Positions 1-9,308 of a stretch of DNA of 38,975 nt are shown piece after piece. A program made the position numbers and the translations under genes. The first letter of the stretch is position 1. Every line of letters begins with the position of its first letter. The DNA comes from Flavobacterium sp. (GTDB lineage: Bacteria; Bacteroidota; Bacteroidia; Flavobacteriales; Flavobacteriaceae): NCBI RefSeq assembly GCF_027482425.1, contig NZ_JAIXWA010000043.1, positions 1 through 38,975 on the forward strand, in the 5' to 3' direction. Below the pieces are notes generated by a model, which saw only the letters and a list, made by a program, of their open reading frames with translations, was not told where the DNA came from and did no database searches.

Positions 1-123
1 AATGTAATCCCTCTTGTGCAACACTTAATTCACAAATACAATCTTCAAAGTCATCAAGTCGTTCGTCCTTTTGAAATGGTAAAACAAATTCAACCCGACC
101 TTATTATGGATGCCCTCCAATAG
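1..123 (+). CDS. C-terminal 40 residues of an unidentified protein (partial)
   Basis: The frame is open from base 1 and closes at the TAG at 121-123. It gives about 40 residues ending in FEMVKQIQPDLIMDALQ. The 5' part lies outside the window. The peptide is hydrophilic, with codon use like the neighbouring genes, so I take it as a real gene end. It is too short for me to name a family. It converges on the SIMPL gene, with about 75 bp between the two stops and no strong terminator hairpin visible there. Confidence 0.6.
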   Translation, partial: NVIPLVQHLIHKYNLQSHQVVRPFEMVKQIQPDLIMDALQ

Positions 124-198
124 AAAGCATTTCTCGATGCCGTTTACCTTCCCGAGCGCGTATATTGAATTTAAATGAAGTTTTCCAAAAAGAGAACG

Positions 199-885
199 CT
201 ATTCCAATACAAAACTGATGGTCACCTGTGCTGTAATCTCGATTTCACCAATGGCAAGCGTTTCTTGCGGTAGGGCATCGGCTTCTTTGGTAAAAAACAT
301 TTCCGAACGTTGCACGGTTGGAAATAAAATAGAACCTGTTTCTGCAATTTGATGGGCTTTCCCTACTTTTTGCTGTAAGGGAGCCGTGTAATCATGGGCG
401 CGTTTCAAAGCATCTTGTGTAGCCATTTTTCGGTCTTGGGTTTTGTATTCTTCCAGCTTTGTTGCTTTAAATTCTACTCCCGAAATGGCATTAATCCCAT
501 GATCCACCAACCCCATCACCAGAGCATCATATTGTTTTAAATCTCGTAAAGTAACTTGCATATTCTGAATCGCTTGGAAGTGAAATTTATTTTTTTCACC
601 TGTATACATGCGACCCAAATGAACCCCTGTAGTTTGCATATCGTTGGCGGCAATCCCAAACTTTTTCAAATAGCGCAGTATGCCATCCACAGAAGTATCA
701 TTAATCTTCTTTACCTCTGTGGCCTCTTTTCCTTGGTTTTCAACGCCAAAAGAAATGATAGCATAATCAGGGGCTACTTTTATCTTACCTTCACCTGAAA
801 CAGTGATTTGGGGGAGTGATTTTACATCTTGGGCATGGGTATACATTCCAAAACTAAGCAGCAATAGGGCAATAATTTTTCTCAT
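199..885 (-). CDS. SIMPL domain-containing protein (DUF541 family), exported
   Basis: The product has 228 residues. It starts with a signal peptide (hydrophobic ALLLLSFGMYTHA, likely cleaved around residues 18-19). The mature part is the oskin/SIMPL fold: it opens with ITVSGEGKIKVAPDYAII, the typical first strand of DUF541 proteins, and continues with the NQGKEATEVKKIND helix and a C-terminal ITAQVTISFVLE strand. The family is periplasmic or surface-located in Gram-negative bacteria and its biochemical role is poorly known. The E. coli relative YggE has been linked to oxidative stress, and I do not extend that here. The gene stands alone between a convergent partial gene and the rhomboid gene on the same strand, 48 bp away. 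Confidence 0.88.
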   Translation of the reverse strand: MRKIIALLLLSFGMYTHAQDVKSLPQITVSGEGKIKVAPDYAIISFGVENQGKEATEVKKINDTSVDGILRYLKKFGIAANDMQTTGVHLGRMYTGEKNKFHFQAIQNMQVTLRDLKQYDALVMGLVDHGINAISGVEFKATKLEEYKTQDRKMATQDALKRAHDYTAPLQQKVGKAHQIAETGSILFPTVQRSEMFFTKEADALPQETLAIGEIEITAQVTISFVLE

Positions 886-933
886 TTTACTATTTTTTAG
901 GTTTTAATATCGATAACAAAAGTTATGCCTTTC

Positions 934-1569
934 TCACTTTCTTTTTCTTTCTATAAAAAAAAGAATAACGATAGGTAATACCAACCCAGCGACCAAAAGG
1001 GGTTGTTTGAAAAGTAATTGAGGTGCTTTAAGCAACGTAAAAAACAATCCTGCCATTGCTCCGCCAAAATGAGCCGCATGGCCAATACCATCATTTTGCG
1101 CATTCATCCCATAAATAGAATATAACAAATAACCAATTCCGAATAAATAGGCTTTGATGGGAATAGGGATAAAAAATAAATACAACTCCATATCGGGATT
1201 GAGTAAAATTGCCGCATAAATAATTCCCGTTACCGCTCCCGAAGCTCCAATGGCAGTATAATGGTACTGATTTTTGTACAAAGCCAAAGTCAACATACTT
1301 CCCACCAATAAACTAGCGCCATATAAAAACAAGAACGTGTACAAACCCAACTGATACATCACTATTGGCGCAAAAAAATACAGGGAAATCATATTGAAAG
1401 CCAAATGCATAATGTCACCATGCAAAAACCCAGAAGTTACCATTCGGAAATGTTCCCCAGCACGAATACTGCCTATATGAAACATGTATTTTCGAAAAAA
1501 GGAAGAATCCTCCCACCCTTTCCAACTGATCAACGCAGTGACTCCTATTAAGACATACAGTACAATCAT
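934..1569 (-). CDS. Rhomboid family intramembrane serine protease
   Basis: The product has 211 residues with about six hydrophobic segments. The catalytic serine is in GASGAVTG (Ser110). The catalytic histidine is in GHAAHFGG (His167), with the usual small-residue helix GGAMAGLFF after it. The N-terminal HFRMVTSGFLHGDIMHLAFNM carries the conserved His and Asn of the rhomboid oxyanion region. Rhomboids cut single-pass membrane proteins within or near the bilayer; the substrate cannot be told from sequence. A minus-strand TAAGTTTG box at 1593-1600 fits as promoter. The acyltransferase gene is divergent. Confidence 0.93.
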   Translation of the reverse strand: MIVLYVLIGVTALISWKGWEDSSFFRKYMFHIGSIRAGEHFRMVTSGFLHGDIMHLAFNMISLYFFAPIVMYQLGLYTFLFLYGASLLVGSMLTLALYKNQYHYTAIGASGAVTGIIYAAILLNPDMELYLFFIPIPIKAYLFGIGYLLYSIYGMNAQNDGIGHAAHFGGAMAGLFFTLLKAPQLLFKQPLLVAGLVLPIVILFFIERKRK

Positions 1570-1592
1570 ATAGCTAATTTTGGGTAAATGTA

Positions 1593-1600
1593 CAAACTTA
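1593..1600 (-). promoter_or_regulatory. Putative -7 box (TAAGTTTG) for the rhomboid gene
   Basis: The minus strand reads TAAGTTTG, matching the Bacteroidota -7 consensus TAnnTTTG. It lies 23 bp before the ATG at 1569. I see no TTG at the expected -33 distance, so support is from the -7 box and position only. Confidence 0.45.
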
Positions 1601-1639
1601 AGAATTGTTAATTCGAAATAAAATCTTAAGGAAACCCTT

Positions 1640-1647
1640 TATATTTG
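1640..1647 (+). promoter_or_regulatory. Putative -7 box (TATATTTG) for the acyltransferase gene
   Basis: TATATTTG matches TAnnTTTG and ends 14 bp before the ATG at 1662. It also argues against the longer TTG-initiated reading from 1605, which would begin upstream of this promoter. Confidence 0.5.
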
Positions 1648-1661
1648 CACAAATTTCAAGC

Positions 1662-2543
1662 ATGCAATTACTTGCCTATCTCCTCATATACCCAATAATT
1701 TGGTTGATTTCCAAATTACCCTTTCCGCTTTTATACTTATTGTCGGACGGGATTTACTTTTTACTCTACCGTGTGATTGGGTATCGTAAAAAGGCGGTTA
1801 GACGCAATTTAGCCATGGCATTACCGCATCTTAGTGAAGAAGAACGCTTACGTATTGAACGAAAGTCCTTTCAGCATTTGTGTGATATGTTTTTGGAAAT
1901 GATTAAAACCTTATCCATTTCACGGAAAACCATGGAGACACGGTTCACATTCACCAATATGGATTTGTTTCATGCCGTAGAGGAAAAAGGAAAAAGTATT
2001 GCCTTGATGTGTGGACATTATGCGAGTTACGAATGGGTTATTTCGATGAATTATTATACTCGATTTAAAGGCTTTGCCATTTATAAACGAATAGCCAATC
2101 CTTACTTTGATCGTTTGGTCAAAAAAATTCGATCGCGCTACAAAGCCTATCTAATTACCACCAAAGAAACCAAACCCACTATCGAAAAAAATGCTCACGA
2201 AGGGGTATTAGGTCTTTATGGCTTTGCCAGTGATCAAACCCCGCGATGGAGTGAAACTAACTTATACTGGCATCATTTTATGGGTATCGAAACTCCTATT
2301 CACATTGGCGCTGAATCATTGGCCAAACAGTACGATATGAATATCATGTTTCTTAAAGTTCGTAAGGTCAAACGAGGTTTCTATGAAGGAACCTTTGAAA
2401 TCCTCTCCGACAATGTGCATGAGGTTCCGGATTACAAAATATCAGAAGCTTTCATGGCCAAAGTAGAAGCGCAAATTTTGGAACAGCCCGAATACTATAT
2501 GTGGACACATAAACGCTGGAAGCATAAAAAAAGAGTCTCATAA
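1662..2543 (+). CDS. Lipid A biosynthesis acyltransferase family protein (LpxL/HtrB type)
   Basis: The product has 293 residues, close to the family length. An N-terminal hydrophobic anchor (residues 1-37) is followed by the LPLAT domain with the catalytic HX4E motif, His119 to Glu124 in GHYASYEWV. Family members add a secondary acyl chain to a lipid A precursor at the inner face of the cytoplasmic membrane. In Bacteroidota some relatives act on other lipids, so the acceptor is inferred. A longer reading from TTG at 1605 exists, but the ATG at 1662 fits the hydrophobic N-terminus and the TATATTTG box at 1640. A strong terminator follows directly. Confidence 0.9.
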   Translation: MQLLAYLLIYPIIWLISKLPFPLLYLLSDGIYFLLYRVIGYRKKAVRRNLAMALPHLSEEERLRIERKSFQHLCDMFLEMIKTLSISRKTMETRFTFTNMDLFHAVEEKGKSIALMCGHYASYEWVISMNYYTRFKGFAIYKRIANPYFDRLVKKIRSRYKAYLITTKETKPTIEKNAHEGVLGLYGFASDQTPRWSETNLYWHHFMGIETPIHIGAESLAKQYDMNIMFLKVRKVKRGFYEGTFEILSDNVHEVPDYKISEAFMAKVEAQILEQPEYYMWTHKRWKHKKRVS

Positions 2544-2569
2544 AAAAATCCCGATTGCTCGGGATTTTT
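2544..2569. terminator. Bidirectional intrinsic terminator
   Basis: A perfect 11-bp inverted repeat (AAAAATCCCGA / TCGGGATTTTT, loop TTGC) lies between the convergent acyltransferase and ABC-F genes. The A-tract on one arm and T-tract on the other let it end transcription from both sides. Confidence 0.9.
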
Positions 2570-2571
2570 AT

Positions 2572-4263
<1,692 letters not shown>

Positions 4264-4473
4264 TTATCCTTACCCAGTGTCCTTAACGTCTGTTTCAGAA
4301 TTGAAAAACCTGCAAAAAAGCAATTATTTTTACCATGAATAGACATTCAAAAAAATGCGATTGTAGCCCTTTTCAGCAATCCATCCAATTTTCAAGCAAG
4401 GTTAAATTAATAAGCGAATTTTGAGACCTTCACTTTTAACTAATGGTTAACAATATATTGCACGGGTACTAAA

Positions 4474-4481
4474 TACATTTG
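4474..4481 (+). promoter_or_regulatory. Putative -7 box (TACATTTG) for the TlpA-like lipoprotein
   Basis: TACATTTG ends 21 bp before the ATG at 4503, a spacing that recurs in this window. No TTG lies at the best -33 distance. Confidence 0.5.
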
Positions 4482-4502
4482 CGAATTACAATAGAAGTGT
4501 AG

Positions 4503-5912
4503 ATGAATTTCAAAATTGCCTCAACGTATGGTGCCCTAGCTGCGGTAGTACTTTCAGTATTGACGTCTTGTAAAAAAGAGTTCGATGCCGACAACTATGT
4601 AGCGTACTTTGGTGGTGAAGTTGAGAATCCACAATCGCGTTATGTCCTCTTTTGCCAAAATAATGTGGTATTAGACACGCTTCCATTGAAAGCCGACAAT
4701 ACGTTTTTTGTCAAATTTGATTCTCTAGCGCCCGGCTTGTATACGTTCAAACATGAGCCGGAGTACCAATACGTATATTTTGACAAAAACGATTCGATAC
4801 GCGTTCATATTGATTCTAAAGATTTTGACCAATCTATCATCTTTTGTGGTCGAGGCGATCAAAAGAATAATTTCCTAATGGAAATGTATCTTCGTAATGA
4901 GAAAGAGAAAAATAAAATTTTCGACATCTTGGATTACGATGCACCAAAGTTTCTCTCCTACATCAACAAAGTCAATGCTGACAACATCACTTTTTACAAA
5001 ACCAAAAAAGAGGAAATCAAATGGAATGAGGAATTTGATGTCTACGCCCAAGGCATGTATCTTTTCCCCCACTACACCCGAAAAGAAATTTACCCCATTG
5101 TGCACAAAATGCGTACGGGCAATGACGTAAGTAAATCGCTTCCAAAGGATTACTATGATTTTCGAAAAACCATTGATTTTAGTGATGAAAAAATGACCGA
5201 TTTCAGTCCGTTTGTCATGTACCTTAACTATATGCTCAACAACGTTGGGTCCATTCACTACCACAATCATTTTTCGGAAGTCGACTTGGCGCTAAAAACC
5301 AACGTTAACAAACTCAAAATTGCCGATACGCTTATCAAAAACGAAAAAGTCAAAAATATCGTCGTCAACAGCATTGCCTTTCAATACTTATTAGAAGACC
5401 AAAACATGGTGAACAACCAGGAGTTTTTGAAATACTATTACAAAATCGCTACCGATAAGAGTAAGAAGAATGAAATCTTGAAACTAGGAAAAGCGATTAA
5501 CCAACTCACCGATGGCAAAAAGTTACCTTCGGTGACCTTACTCGATACGGCAGGCAAAAATGTCAACTCGTCTTCTCTTATCACCAAAAACACCATTTTG
5601 TTTTTCTGGAGTGAAGAATTAAATTCCCACCTCGTGGCAGCGCACAAAAAAGCGTTGGAGCTGCAAAAGAAATATCCAAACTTAGAGTTTATCGCTATTA
5701 ATTTGGATAAAAATTCGGATACTTGGAAAGAGGCGCTTTCAAAATACGCTTTCGGCCCGATTCGCCAATACCATTGCTCCGATTTTGAAGAAATAAAGAA
5801 CAAATGGGCGATTACTAAAGTGCACCGCACCATGATTATCAACAAAGACCTCACCATTAAAAACGGATTTACGAACATGTTTGATATCCGTTTTGAGCAA
5901 GACTTACAATAA
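4503..5912 (+). CDS. Thioredoxin-fold (TlpA/AhpC-like) lipoprotein lacking CxxC
   Basis: The product has 469 residues. The N-terminus is a lipoprotein signal with lipobox LTSC (Cys23). The first two thirds resemble the N-terminal region (DUF4369-like) often found before TlpA domains in Bacteroidota. The last 130 residues read as a thioredoxin fold: TILFFWSEELNSH, then the ELQKKYPNLEFIAINLD strand, then WAITKVHRTMIINKD. The usual WCxxC is replaced by WSEEL and the cis-proline loop by VHRTM. It is therefore probably not a dithiol oxidoreductase, and may bind a partner or ligand instead. The gene is monocistronic between its own promoter and a strong terminator. Confidence 0.75.
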   Translation: MNFKIASTYGALAAVVLSVLTSCKKEFDADNYVAYFGGEVENPQSRYVLFCQNNVVLDTLPLKADNTFFVKFDSLAPGLYTFKHEPEYQYVYFDKNDSIRVHIDSKDFDQSIIFCGRGDQKNNFLMEMYLRNEKEKNKIFDILDYDAPKFLSYINKVNADNITFYKTKKEEIKWNEEFDVYAQGMYLFPHYTRKEIYPIVHKMRTGNDVSKSLPKDYYDFRKTIDFSDEKMTDFSPFVMYLNYMLNNVGSIHYHNHFSEVDLALKTNVNKLKIADTLIKNEKVKNIVVNSIAFQYLLEDQNMVNNQEFLKYYYKIATDKSKKNEILKLGKAINQLTDGKKLPSVTLLDTAGKNVNSSSLITKNTILFFWSEELNSHLVAAHKKALELQKKYPNLEFIAINLDKNSDTWKEALSKYAFGPIRQYHCSDFEEIKNKWAITKVHRTMIINKDLTIKNGFTNMFDIRFEQDLQ

Positions 5913-5944
5913 AAAAAGCCCTGATTTTCACGTCAGGGCTTTTT
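5913..5944. terminator. Bidirectional intrinsic terminator
   Basis: A perfect 12-bp stem (AAAAAGCCCTGA / TCAGGGCTTTTT) encloses the 8-base loop TTTTCACG. It sits between the convergent TlpA-like gene and the aldolase gene. Confidence 0.92.
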
Positions 5945-5964
5945 GCATTCAGTATGTATCGTTT

Positions 5965-6621
5965 TTACGAATTTCCTTTTTGGTAATCGGCAATAAACTG
6001 TGCTAACCCGATATCGGTTAGCGGATGTTTTAACAAGCCTAGAATTGCCGACAACGGTCCCGTCATCACATCAGCACCAATCTTTGCGCAATTCACTACA
6101 TGCATGGTATGACGCACAGAAGCGGCTAAAATTTCAGTTTCAAAGCCGTAATTATCATAGATTTCGCGAATCTCTTGAATCAAATTCAAACCGTCAGTGG
6201 AAATATCATCCAAACGGCCCACAAACGGCGAAACATAGGTTGCCCCCGCTTTGGCGGCCAACAAGGCTTGCCCCGCAGAGAACACAAGCGTCACATTGGT
6301 TTTGATGCCTTTGTCAGCGAAATATTGACACGCGCGCACACCGTCCTTGGTCATGGGTAATTTTACCACTATCTGTGGATGCAAATCGGCCAATTGCTCG
6401 CCTTCGCGCACCATTCCGTCGAAATCGGTAGCGTTCACCTCAGCACTCACATCCCCTTCGACAATAGTGCAAATGTCCACATAATGCTTCAAAATGTTGT
6501 CCAAACCCGTAATCCCCTCTTTGGCCATCAACGAAGGATTGGTGGTTACTCCATCCAAAATTCCCAACGATTGGGCCTCGCGAATCTCATTCAAATTCGC
6601 CGTGTCAATAAAAAACTTCAT
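5965..6621 (-). CDS. fsa: Fructose-6-phosphate aldolase / short transaldolase
   Basis: The product has 218 residues, the length of the short TalC/MipB/FSA class. [16 protein letters not shown] is the typical family start. TTNPSLM carries the phosphate-loop Asn, and the Schiff-base lysine is Lys87 in [26 protein letters not shown] and [11 protein letters not shown] follow in family order. The enzyme transfers or releases a dihydroxyacetone unit from fructose 6-phosphate. Whether this protein is a true transaldolase or the aldolase cannot be fixed from sequence alone. The transcript likely starts near 6760, so the leader would include the GC-rich element at 6663-6757. Confidence 0.9.
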   Translation of the reverse strand: MKFFIDTANLNEIREAQSLGILDGVTTNPSLMAKEGITGLDNILKHYVDICTIVEGDVSAEVNATDFDGMVREGEQLADLHPQIVVKLPMTKDGVRACQYFADKGIKTNVTLVFSAGQALLAAKAGATYVSPFVGRLDDISTDGLNLIQEIREIYDNYGFETEILAASVRHTMHVVNCAKIGADVMTGPLSAILGLLKHPLTDIGLAQFIADYQKGNS

Positions 6622-6662
6622 AGTATAATAGTAAAAAAGTTGTGTTTACACATTGTGTTTTC

Positions 6663-6757
6663 GGGCGCTTCCCCTCCATGCTTCCGGGGCCGGGCTGTCG
6701 GGAGTCGCTACCCTCGTCACCTCGGGCGAGCTTCAACAATCCCTCCATCCCTAGCGC
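6663..6757 (-). repeat. GC-rich structured intergenic element (flavobacterial repeat-like)
   Basis: This 95-bp block is far richer in G+C than its surroundings and has no open frame. Read on the minus strand, it opens with GCGCTAGGGAT and closes with GGGGAAGCGCCC. Between the ends are CCCGACAGCCCGGCCCC and short inverted repeats such as CTCG/CGAG and CCCC/GGGG. From memory, similar blocks with GCGTTAGGGAT and CGCCC ends recur between genes in many flavobacteria, so I read it as a dispersed REP-like element or small structured RNA. Only one copy is in this window, so repetition cannot be shown here. Confidence 0.5.
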
Positions 6758-6764
6758 AACACTA

Positions 6765-6772
6765 CAAAAGTA
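6765..6772 (-). promoter_or_regulatory. Putative -7 box (TACTTTTG) upstream of the aldolase gene
   Basis: The minus strand reads TACTTTTG just outside the GC-rich element. If used, it gives a leader of about 140 nt that contains the whole element. No clear -33 TTG is seen. Confidence 0.35.
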
Positions 6773-6808
6773 CAACACCGGATTTGAATGAGGAAATTTT
6801 GTTGGGAT

Positions 6809-6837
6809 TTAGTGACTAGTGATTAGTAGTTAGTGAG
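6809..6837. repeat. Short low-complexity TTAGTGA-type repeat
   Basis: The stretch is made of imperfect copies of TTAGTGA/CTAGTGA/TTAGTAG next to the SDR stop codon. It looks like slippage-prone intergenic sequence. No function is evident. Confidence 0.4.
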
Positions 6838-6847
6838 ACTGCGACTG

Positions 6848-7651
6848 CTACAACTCATAATGTTTCATCAACATTTTCTCATACACCCGATCGGGCAAAA
6901 CCCGTTTCAAAACAATGGAAAACCGTTGCATAAAAGCGCCAATCTTATAATGCAATTTAGGGTGTTTGTTTTGTATAATTTGATAAATCGCTTGGGCCAT
7001 TTCGCGCGGATCACTGCCCGAATCAACGTGTGCGTTCATCGCTTCTAATGTTTTACCATAGGTTGTTTCATACGCTGAACCTGCCGCTACCGGTGCATGA
7101 TACCTTCCGGCGGCTATGTTGGTCGCAAAATCGCCGGGAGCTACATTGGTGACCTGAATCCCAAAACTTTTTACCTCCATACTCACAGCTTCTGTAATGA
7201 GTTCTAACGCGCCTTTTGAGGCCGAGTAGACCCCGCGATACGGCAATCCCATATACCCCGCTATTGATGTGACATTGATAATCAAGCCCGATTGTTGGGC
7301 ACGCATGGAAGGTAAAACCGCTTTCATCACCTCAATAGGGCCGAACAAGTTGGTCTCAAAATTTTGGCGAATCTCCGCGGTAGGGATTTCTTCTATCGGA
7401 CCTGTAATGCCTACTCCAGCGTTGTTGACCACCACATCGATACGACCGGTTTGGGCTAAAACACGGGTAACCGCCGCTTGGATACTGGAAACGTCACGAA
7501 CCTCCATGGGGACCAACGGAAATAGGGAATGGGGATAGCGTTCAGGATTCCGACTCGTTCCAAAAACGTGATAGCCCTTTTCGTGTAAAAATTCTCCTAT
7601 CGCTTTCCCAATACCCGAGGAAGCCCCAGTTATAAAAACCACTTTTTGCAT
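6848..7651 (-). CDS. SDR family oxidoreductase
   Basis: The product has 267 residues from the ATG at 7651. It is a classical short-chain dehydrogenase: MQKVVFITGASSGIGKAIG gives the Rossmann TGxxxGIG motif, DVVVNNAGVG gives NNAG, and the catalytic tetrad shows as INVTSIAG (Ser) and YSASK (Tyr and Lys). The substrate cannot be told. A longer open frame reaches 7771, but those 40 residues lie across the 13-bp tandem repeat and the VOC gene and do not look like SDR sequence. The VOC gene lies 47 bp upstream on the same strand, so the two may be co-transcribed. Confidence 0.92.
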   Translation of the reverse strand: MQKVVFITGASSGIGKAIGEFLHEKGYHVFGTSRNPERYPHSLFPLVPMEVRDVSSIQAAVTRVLAQTGRIDVVVNNAGVGITGPIEEIPTAEIRQNFETNLFGPIEVMKAVLPSMRAQQSGLIINVTSIAGYMGLPYRGVYSASKGALELITEAVSMEVKSFGIQVTNVAPGDFATNIAAGRYHAPVAAGSAYETTYGKTLEAMNAHVDSGSDPREMAQAIYQIIQNKHPKLHYKIGAFMQRFSIVLKRVLPDRVYEKMLMKHYEL

Positions 7652-7671
7652 AACCCTTTTGCTATTAAAAA

Positions 7672-7697
7672 TGTGAAGGTGTCCTGTGAAGGTGTCC
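7672..7697. repeat. Perfect tandem duplication of a 13-bp unit
   Basis: TGTGAAGGTGTCC occurs twice in direct succession (7672-7684 and 7685-7697). It lies between the VOC stop codon and the SDR start. It looks like a recent slippage duplication. Confidence 0.85.
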
Positions 7698-7698
7698 T

Positions 7699-8061
7699 TT
7701 ATTCCAATTCTTGTCCAAATTGTAAAATATAATGGTTGTTGTCGTAAATGGCGAACTCCCGCATGCCCCAATCAAAATCCTCCATAGGATAAGCAACTTT
7801 GACCGAATCCTTGACTTGATTCCACAATACGGTCACCTCATCGGTTTTGATGTAAAAGGTTCCTGTAAAAAAAGGATGTTCAAAACGGGTTTGTGCCGTA
7901 GGTCGGGAAACCATCAATTCACATGCATCGCGATGAAGCGTGGCCCACCCCCATTCTTCACTGTAATTACCTAATTGGAAACCTAACTTTTCAGTGTAAA
8001 ATGCCACAGTCTCGTCCAAGTGATGCGTCCAAATTAAAGGGACAATCGGTTCAAATTTCAT
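7699..8061 (-). CDS. VOC family protein (glyoxalase/bleomycin-resistance fold)
   Basis: The product has 120 residues, the size of a single VOC protomer. It shows the repeated beta-alpha-beta-beta-beta pattern: PLIWTHHLDETVAFYTEKLGFQLG in the first module, and TDEVTVLWNQVKDSV then WGMREFAIYDNNHYILQFGQ in the second. The final strand Glu/Gln region is the normal metal-ligand area. VOC proteins include isomerases, dioxygenases and drug-binding proteins; nothing here fixes the activity. It sits between the SDR and epimerase genes on the same strand. Confidence 0.88.
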   Translation of the reverse strand: MKFEPIVPLIWTHHLDETVAFYTEKLGFQLGNYSEEWGWATLHRDACELMVSRPTAQTRFEHPFFTGTFYIKTDEVTVLWNQVKDSVKVAYPMEDFDWGMREFAIYDNNHYILQFGQELE

Positions 8062-8086
8062 GAAATCTATTTTGGGTTAAAGATAC

Positions 8087-9085
8087 TTATTTCCAACGAA
8101 TGCCTAGGCCTTGTCCTGTCGATAATTCAATGACTCCTGCGTTGATGGAAGTTCCTGTAGCAATGTCGTTAGCAATGAGATTGGAACCGTCTAAATCGGC
8201 GTAATCACACATTGGCGCCAAAACAGCCCCAGCCGAGATTCCGATTGTAGATTCGGTCATACACCCAATCATCACTTTGAAGTCCATTGCTTTGGCCGCT
8301 TTAATCATGGCTAATGCCGGTGTGAGTCCTCCGCATTTCATGACTTTCACATTCACCGCCGAATAATGGTTTGCCAATAAAGGCAAATCGATTTCATTTT
8401 GAGCCTCTTCATCGGCCATCCAGATCACGCCGTCCTCTTTTGATAAGCGTTGGTAGTTACCAACCCCTATAGGCATCGGCTGTTCTACATAACGAACACG
8501 ATGTCGGTTGGACAATTGTGTCCAATGCATACAATCATCGGGAGTCCAACTCGCATTGGTATCCAAAGCAAAAGAAAAATCGGTAGCCATCAATTGTGCC
8601 AATTGTTCCCGTTGAAAACCATGGCATTTTACCTTAAATGTGGGCCACTGTGACGCCTTCATTTTTGCTATTTGTGTAGAAGCATTATCTACAGAAATCG
8701 TCCAACTCGAATGAGGAATATTGGTGGTTGAAATGGCATTCCAATCCAAAAAGGAGCGCTTTTCCAACTTCCCCATTAAATCCCAATAGGCACAATCCAA
8801 AGCGGATTTTAAGAAATTGGGCAACTGCCATTGGGTCAATAAGGCGTAAAACTCGGGTGGAGAATGCATTCCAAAGTTGGAAATCGCTTTTTGATGCTGG
8901 AGTAGTAGTTGCTCAAAGTGCTTTAAATCAATACCATAATAGATAAGTGCCGTACATTCGCCATAGCCCGTTTGACCGGCATGGGTCAACTGAACAATCA
9001 AGGCATCACGATAGTCATATTGGCCGTAGCTAATGGAAAAAGTTTCCTTCAATTGAAGCCTAACAATATGCCATTGAAGCACCAT
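8087..9085 (-). CDS. Dipeptide epimerase (L-Ala-D/L-Glu epimerase type, enolase superfamily)
   Basis: The product has 332 residues from the ATG at 9085; the longer TTG reading from 9130 would run into the terminator of the SRP RNA gene. Enolase-superfamily landmarks appear in order: FKVKC (KxK acid/base lysine), LDTNAS (metal Asp), VEQPM (metal Glu), MADEEA (metal Asp) and NVKVMKCGG (second catalytic lysine). The C-terminal GCMTESTIG and DLDGSNLIAND match dipeptide epimerases, which bind the substrate alpha-amino group with a DxD-like loop. The likely role is recycling murein dipeptides, converting L-Ala-D-Glu to L-Ala-L-Glu; exact dipeptide specificity is inferred. Confidence 0.88.
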   Translation of the reverse strand: MVLQWHIVRLQLKETFSISYGQYDYRDALIVQLTHAGQTGYGECTALIYYGIDLKHFEQLLLQHQKAISNFGMHSPPEFYALLTQWQLPNFLKSALDCAYWDLMGKLEKRSFLDWNAISTTNIPHSSWTISVDNASTQIAKMKASQWPTFKVKCHGFQREQLAQLMATDFSFALDTNASWTPDDCMHWTQLSNRHRVRYVEQPMPIGVGNYQRLSKEDGVIWMADEEAQNEIDLPLLANHYSAVNVKVMKCGGLTPALAMIKAAKAMDFKVMIGCMTESTIGISAGAVLAPMCDYADLDGSNLIANDIATGTSINAGVIELSTGQGLGIRWK

Positions 9086-9115
9086 AAAGTAACAAGAAAA
9101 AATTGCAGAAAGAGC

Positions 9116-9222
9116 AAAAAAAAATGGCAAGCGACCTACATCGCACCGCTACAACCGCATACCTTTGCTATGTTCCCATCCTGGAGGATTTTGCAGGAGC
9201 TGGTCGTGTAGGACTTGCCATG
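9116..9222 (-). ncRNA. ffs: Signal recognition particle RNA (4.5S-type)
   Basis: Read on the minus strand, the region contains CAGG-ATG-GGAA-CAT-AGCA, the universal SRP helix 8: CAGG opposite AGCA forms the symmetric loop, and a 3-bp stem carries a GGAA tetraloop. E. coli 4.5S has CAGG-UCC-GGAA-GGA-AGCA in the same order. The ends pair as ATGGCAAG with CTTGCCAT, and CCTACA pairs with TGTAGG further in, giving one long hairpin of about 105 nt. A T-run follows directly as terminator, and a good promoter precedes it. The RNA works with Ffh to target membrane and secreted proteins during translation. Confidence 0.9.
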
Positions 9223-9223
9223 G

Positions 9224-9253
9224 CAAAGATACATTCTTTTTCATTTTTTACAA
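9224..9253 (-). promoter_or_regulatory. Promoter of the SRP RNA gene (TTG-N19-TATCTTTG)
   Basis: On the minus strand TTG (9251-9253) is followed by a 19-bp spacer and TATCTTTG (9224-9231). This is a full match to the Bacteroidota primary-sigma promoter. The RNA 5' end is expected around 9218-9222. Confidence 0.8.
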
Positions 9254-9273
9254 CATCTTTAGCGCATAAATAA

Positions 9274-9281
9274 TACATTTG
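9274..9281 (+). promoter_or_regulatory. Putative -7 box (TACATTTG) for the glutamine cyclotransferase gene
   Basis: TACATTTG lies 27 bp before the ATG at 9309. It diverges from the SRP RNA promoter, and the two sit about 20 bp apart. Confidence 0.5.
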
Positions 9282-9308
9282 TGAGGTATAAAATGCAAGG
9301 ACCTTACT

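Noticed and set aside
1605..1661. N-terminal extension of the acyltransferase from a TTG codon
   Set aside because: The extension overlaps the TATATTTG promoter box and is not hydrophobic like the family N-terminus.
6622..6847. tRNA or other classical RNA gene in the GC-rich block
   Set aside because: There is no cloverleaf, CCA end or TTCGA-type T-loop. The structure fits a repeat-like element better.
9086..9130. N-terminal extension of the dipeptide epimerase
   Set aside because: It would run into the T-run and stem of the SRP RNA gene. The ATG at 9085 is followed by the family-typical sequence.
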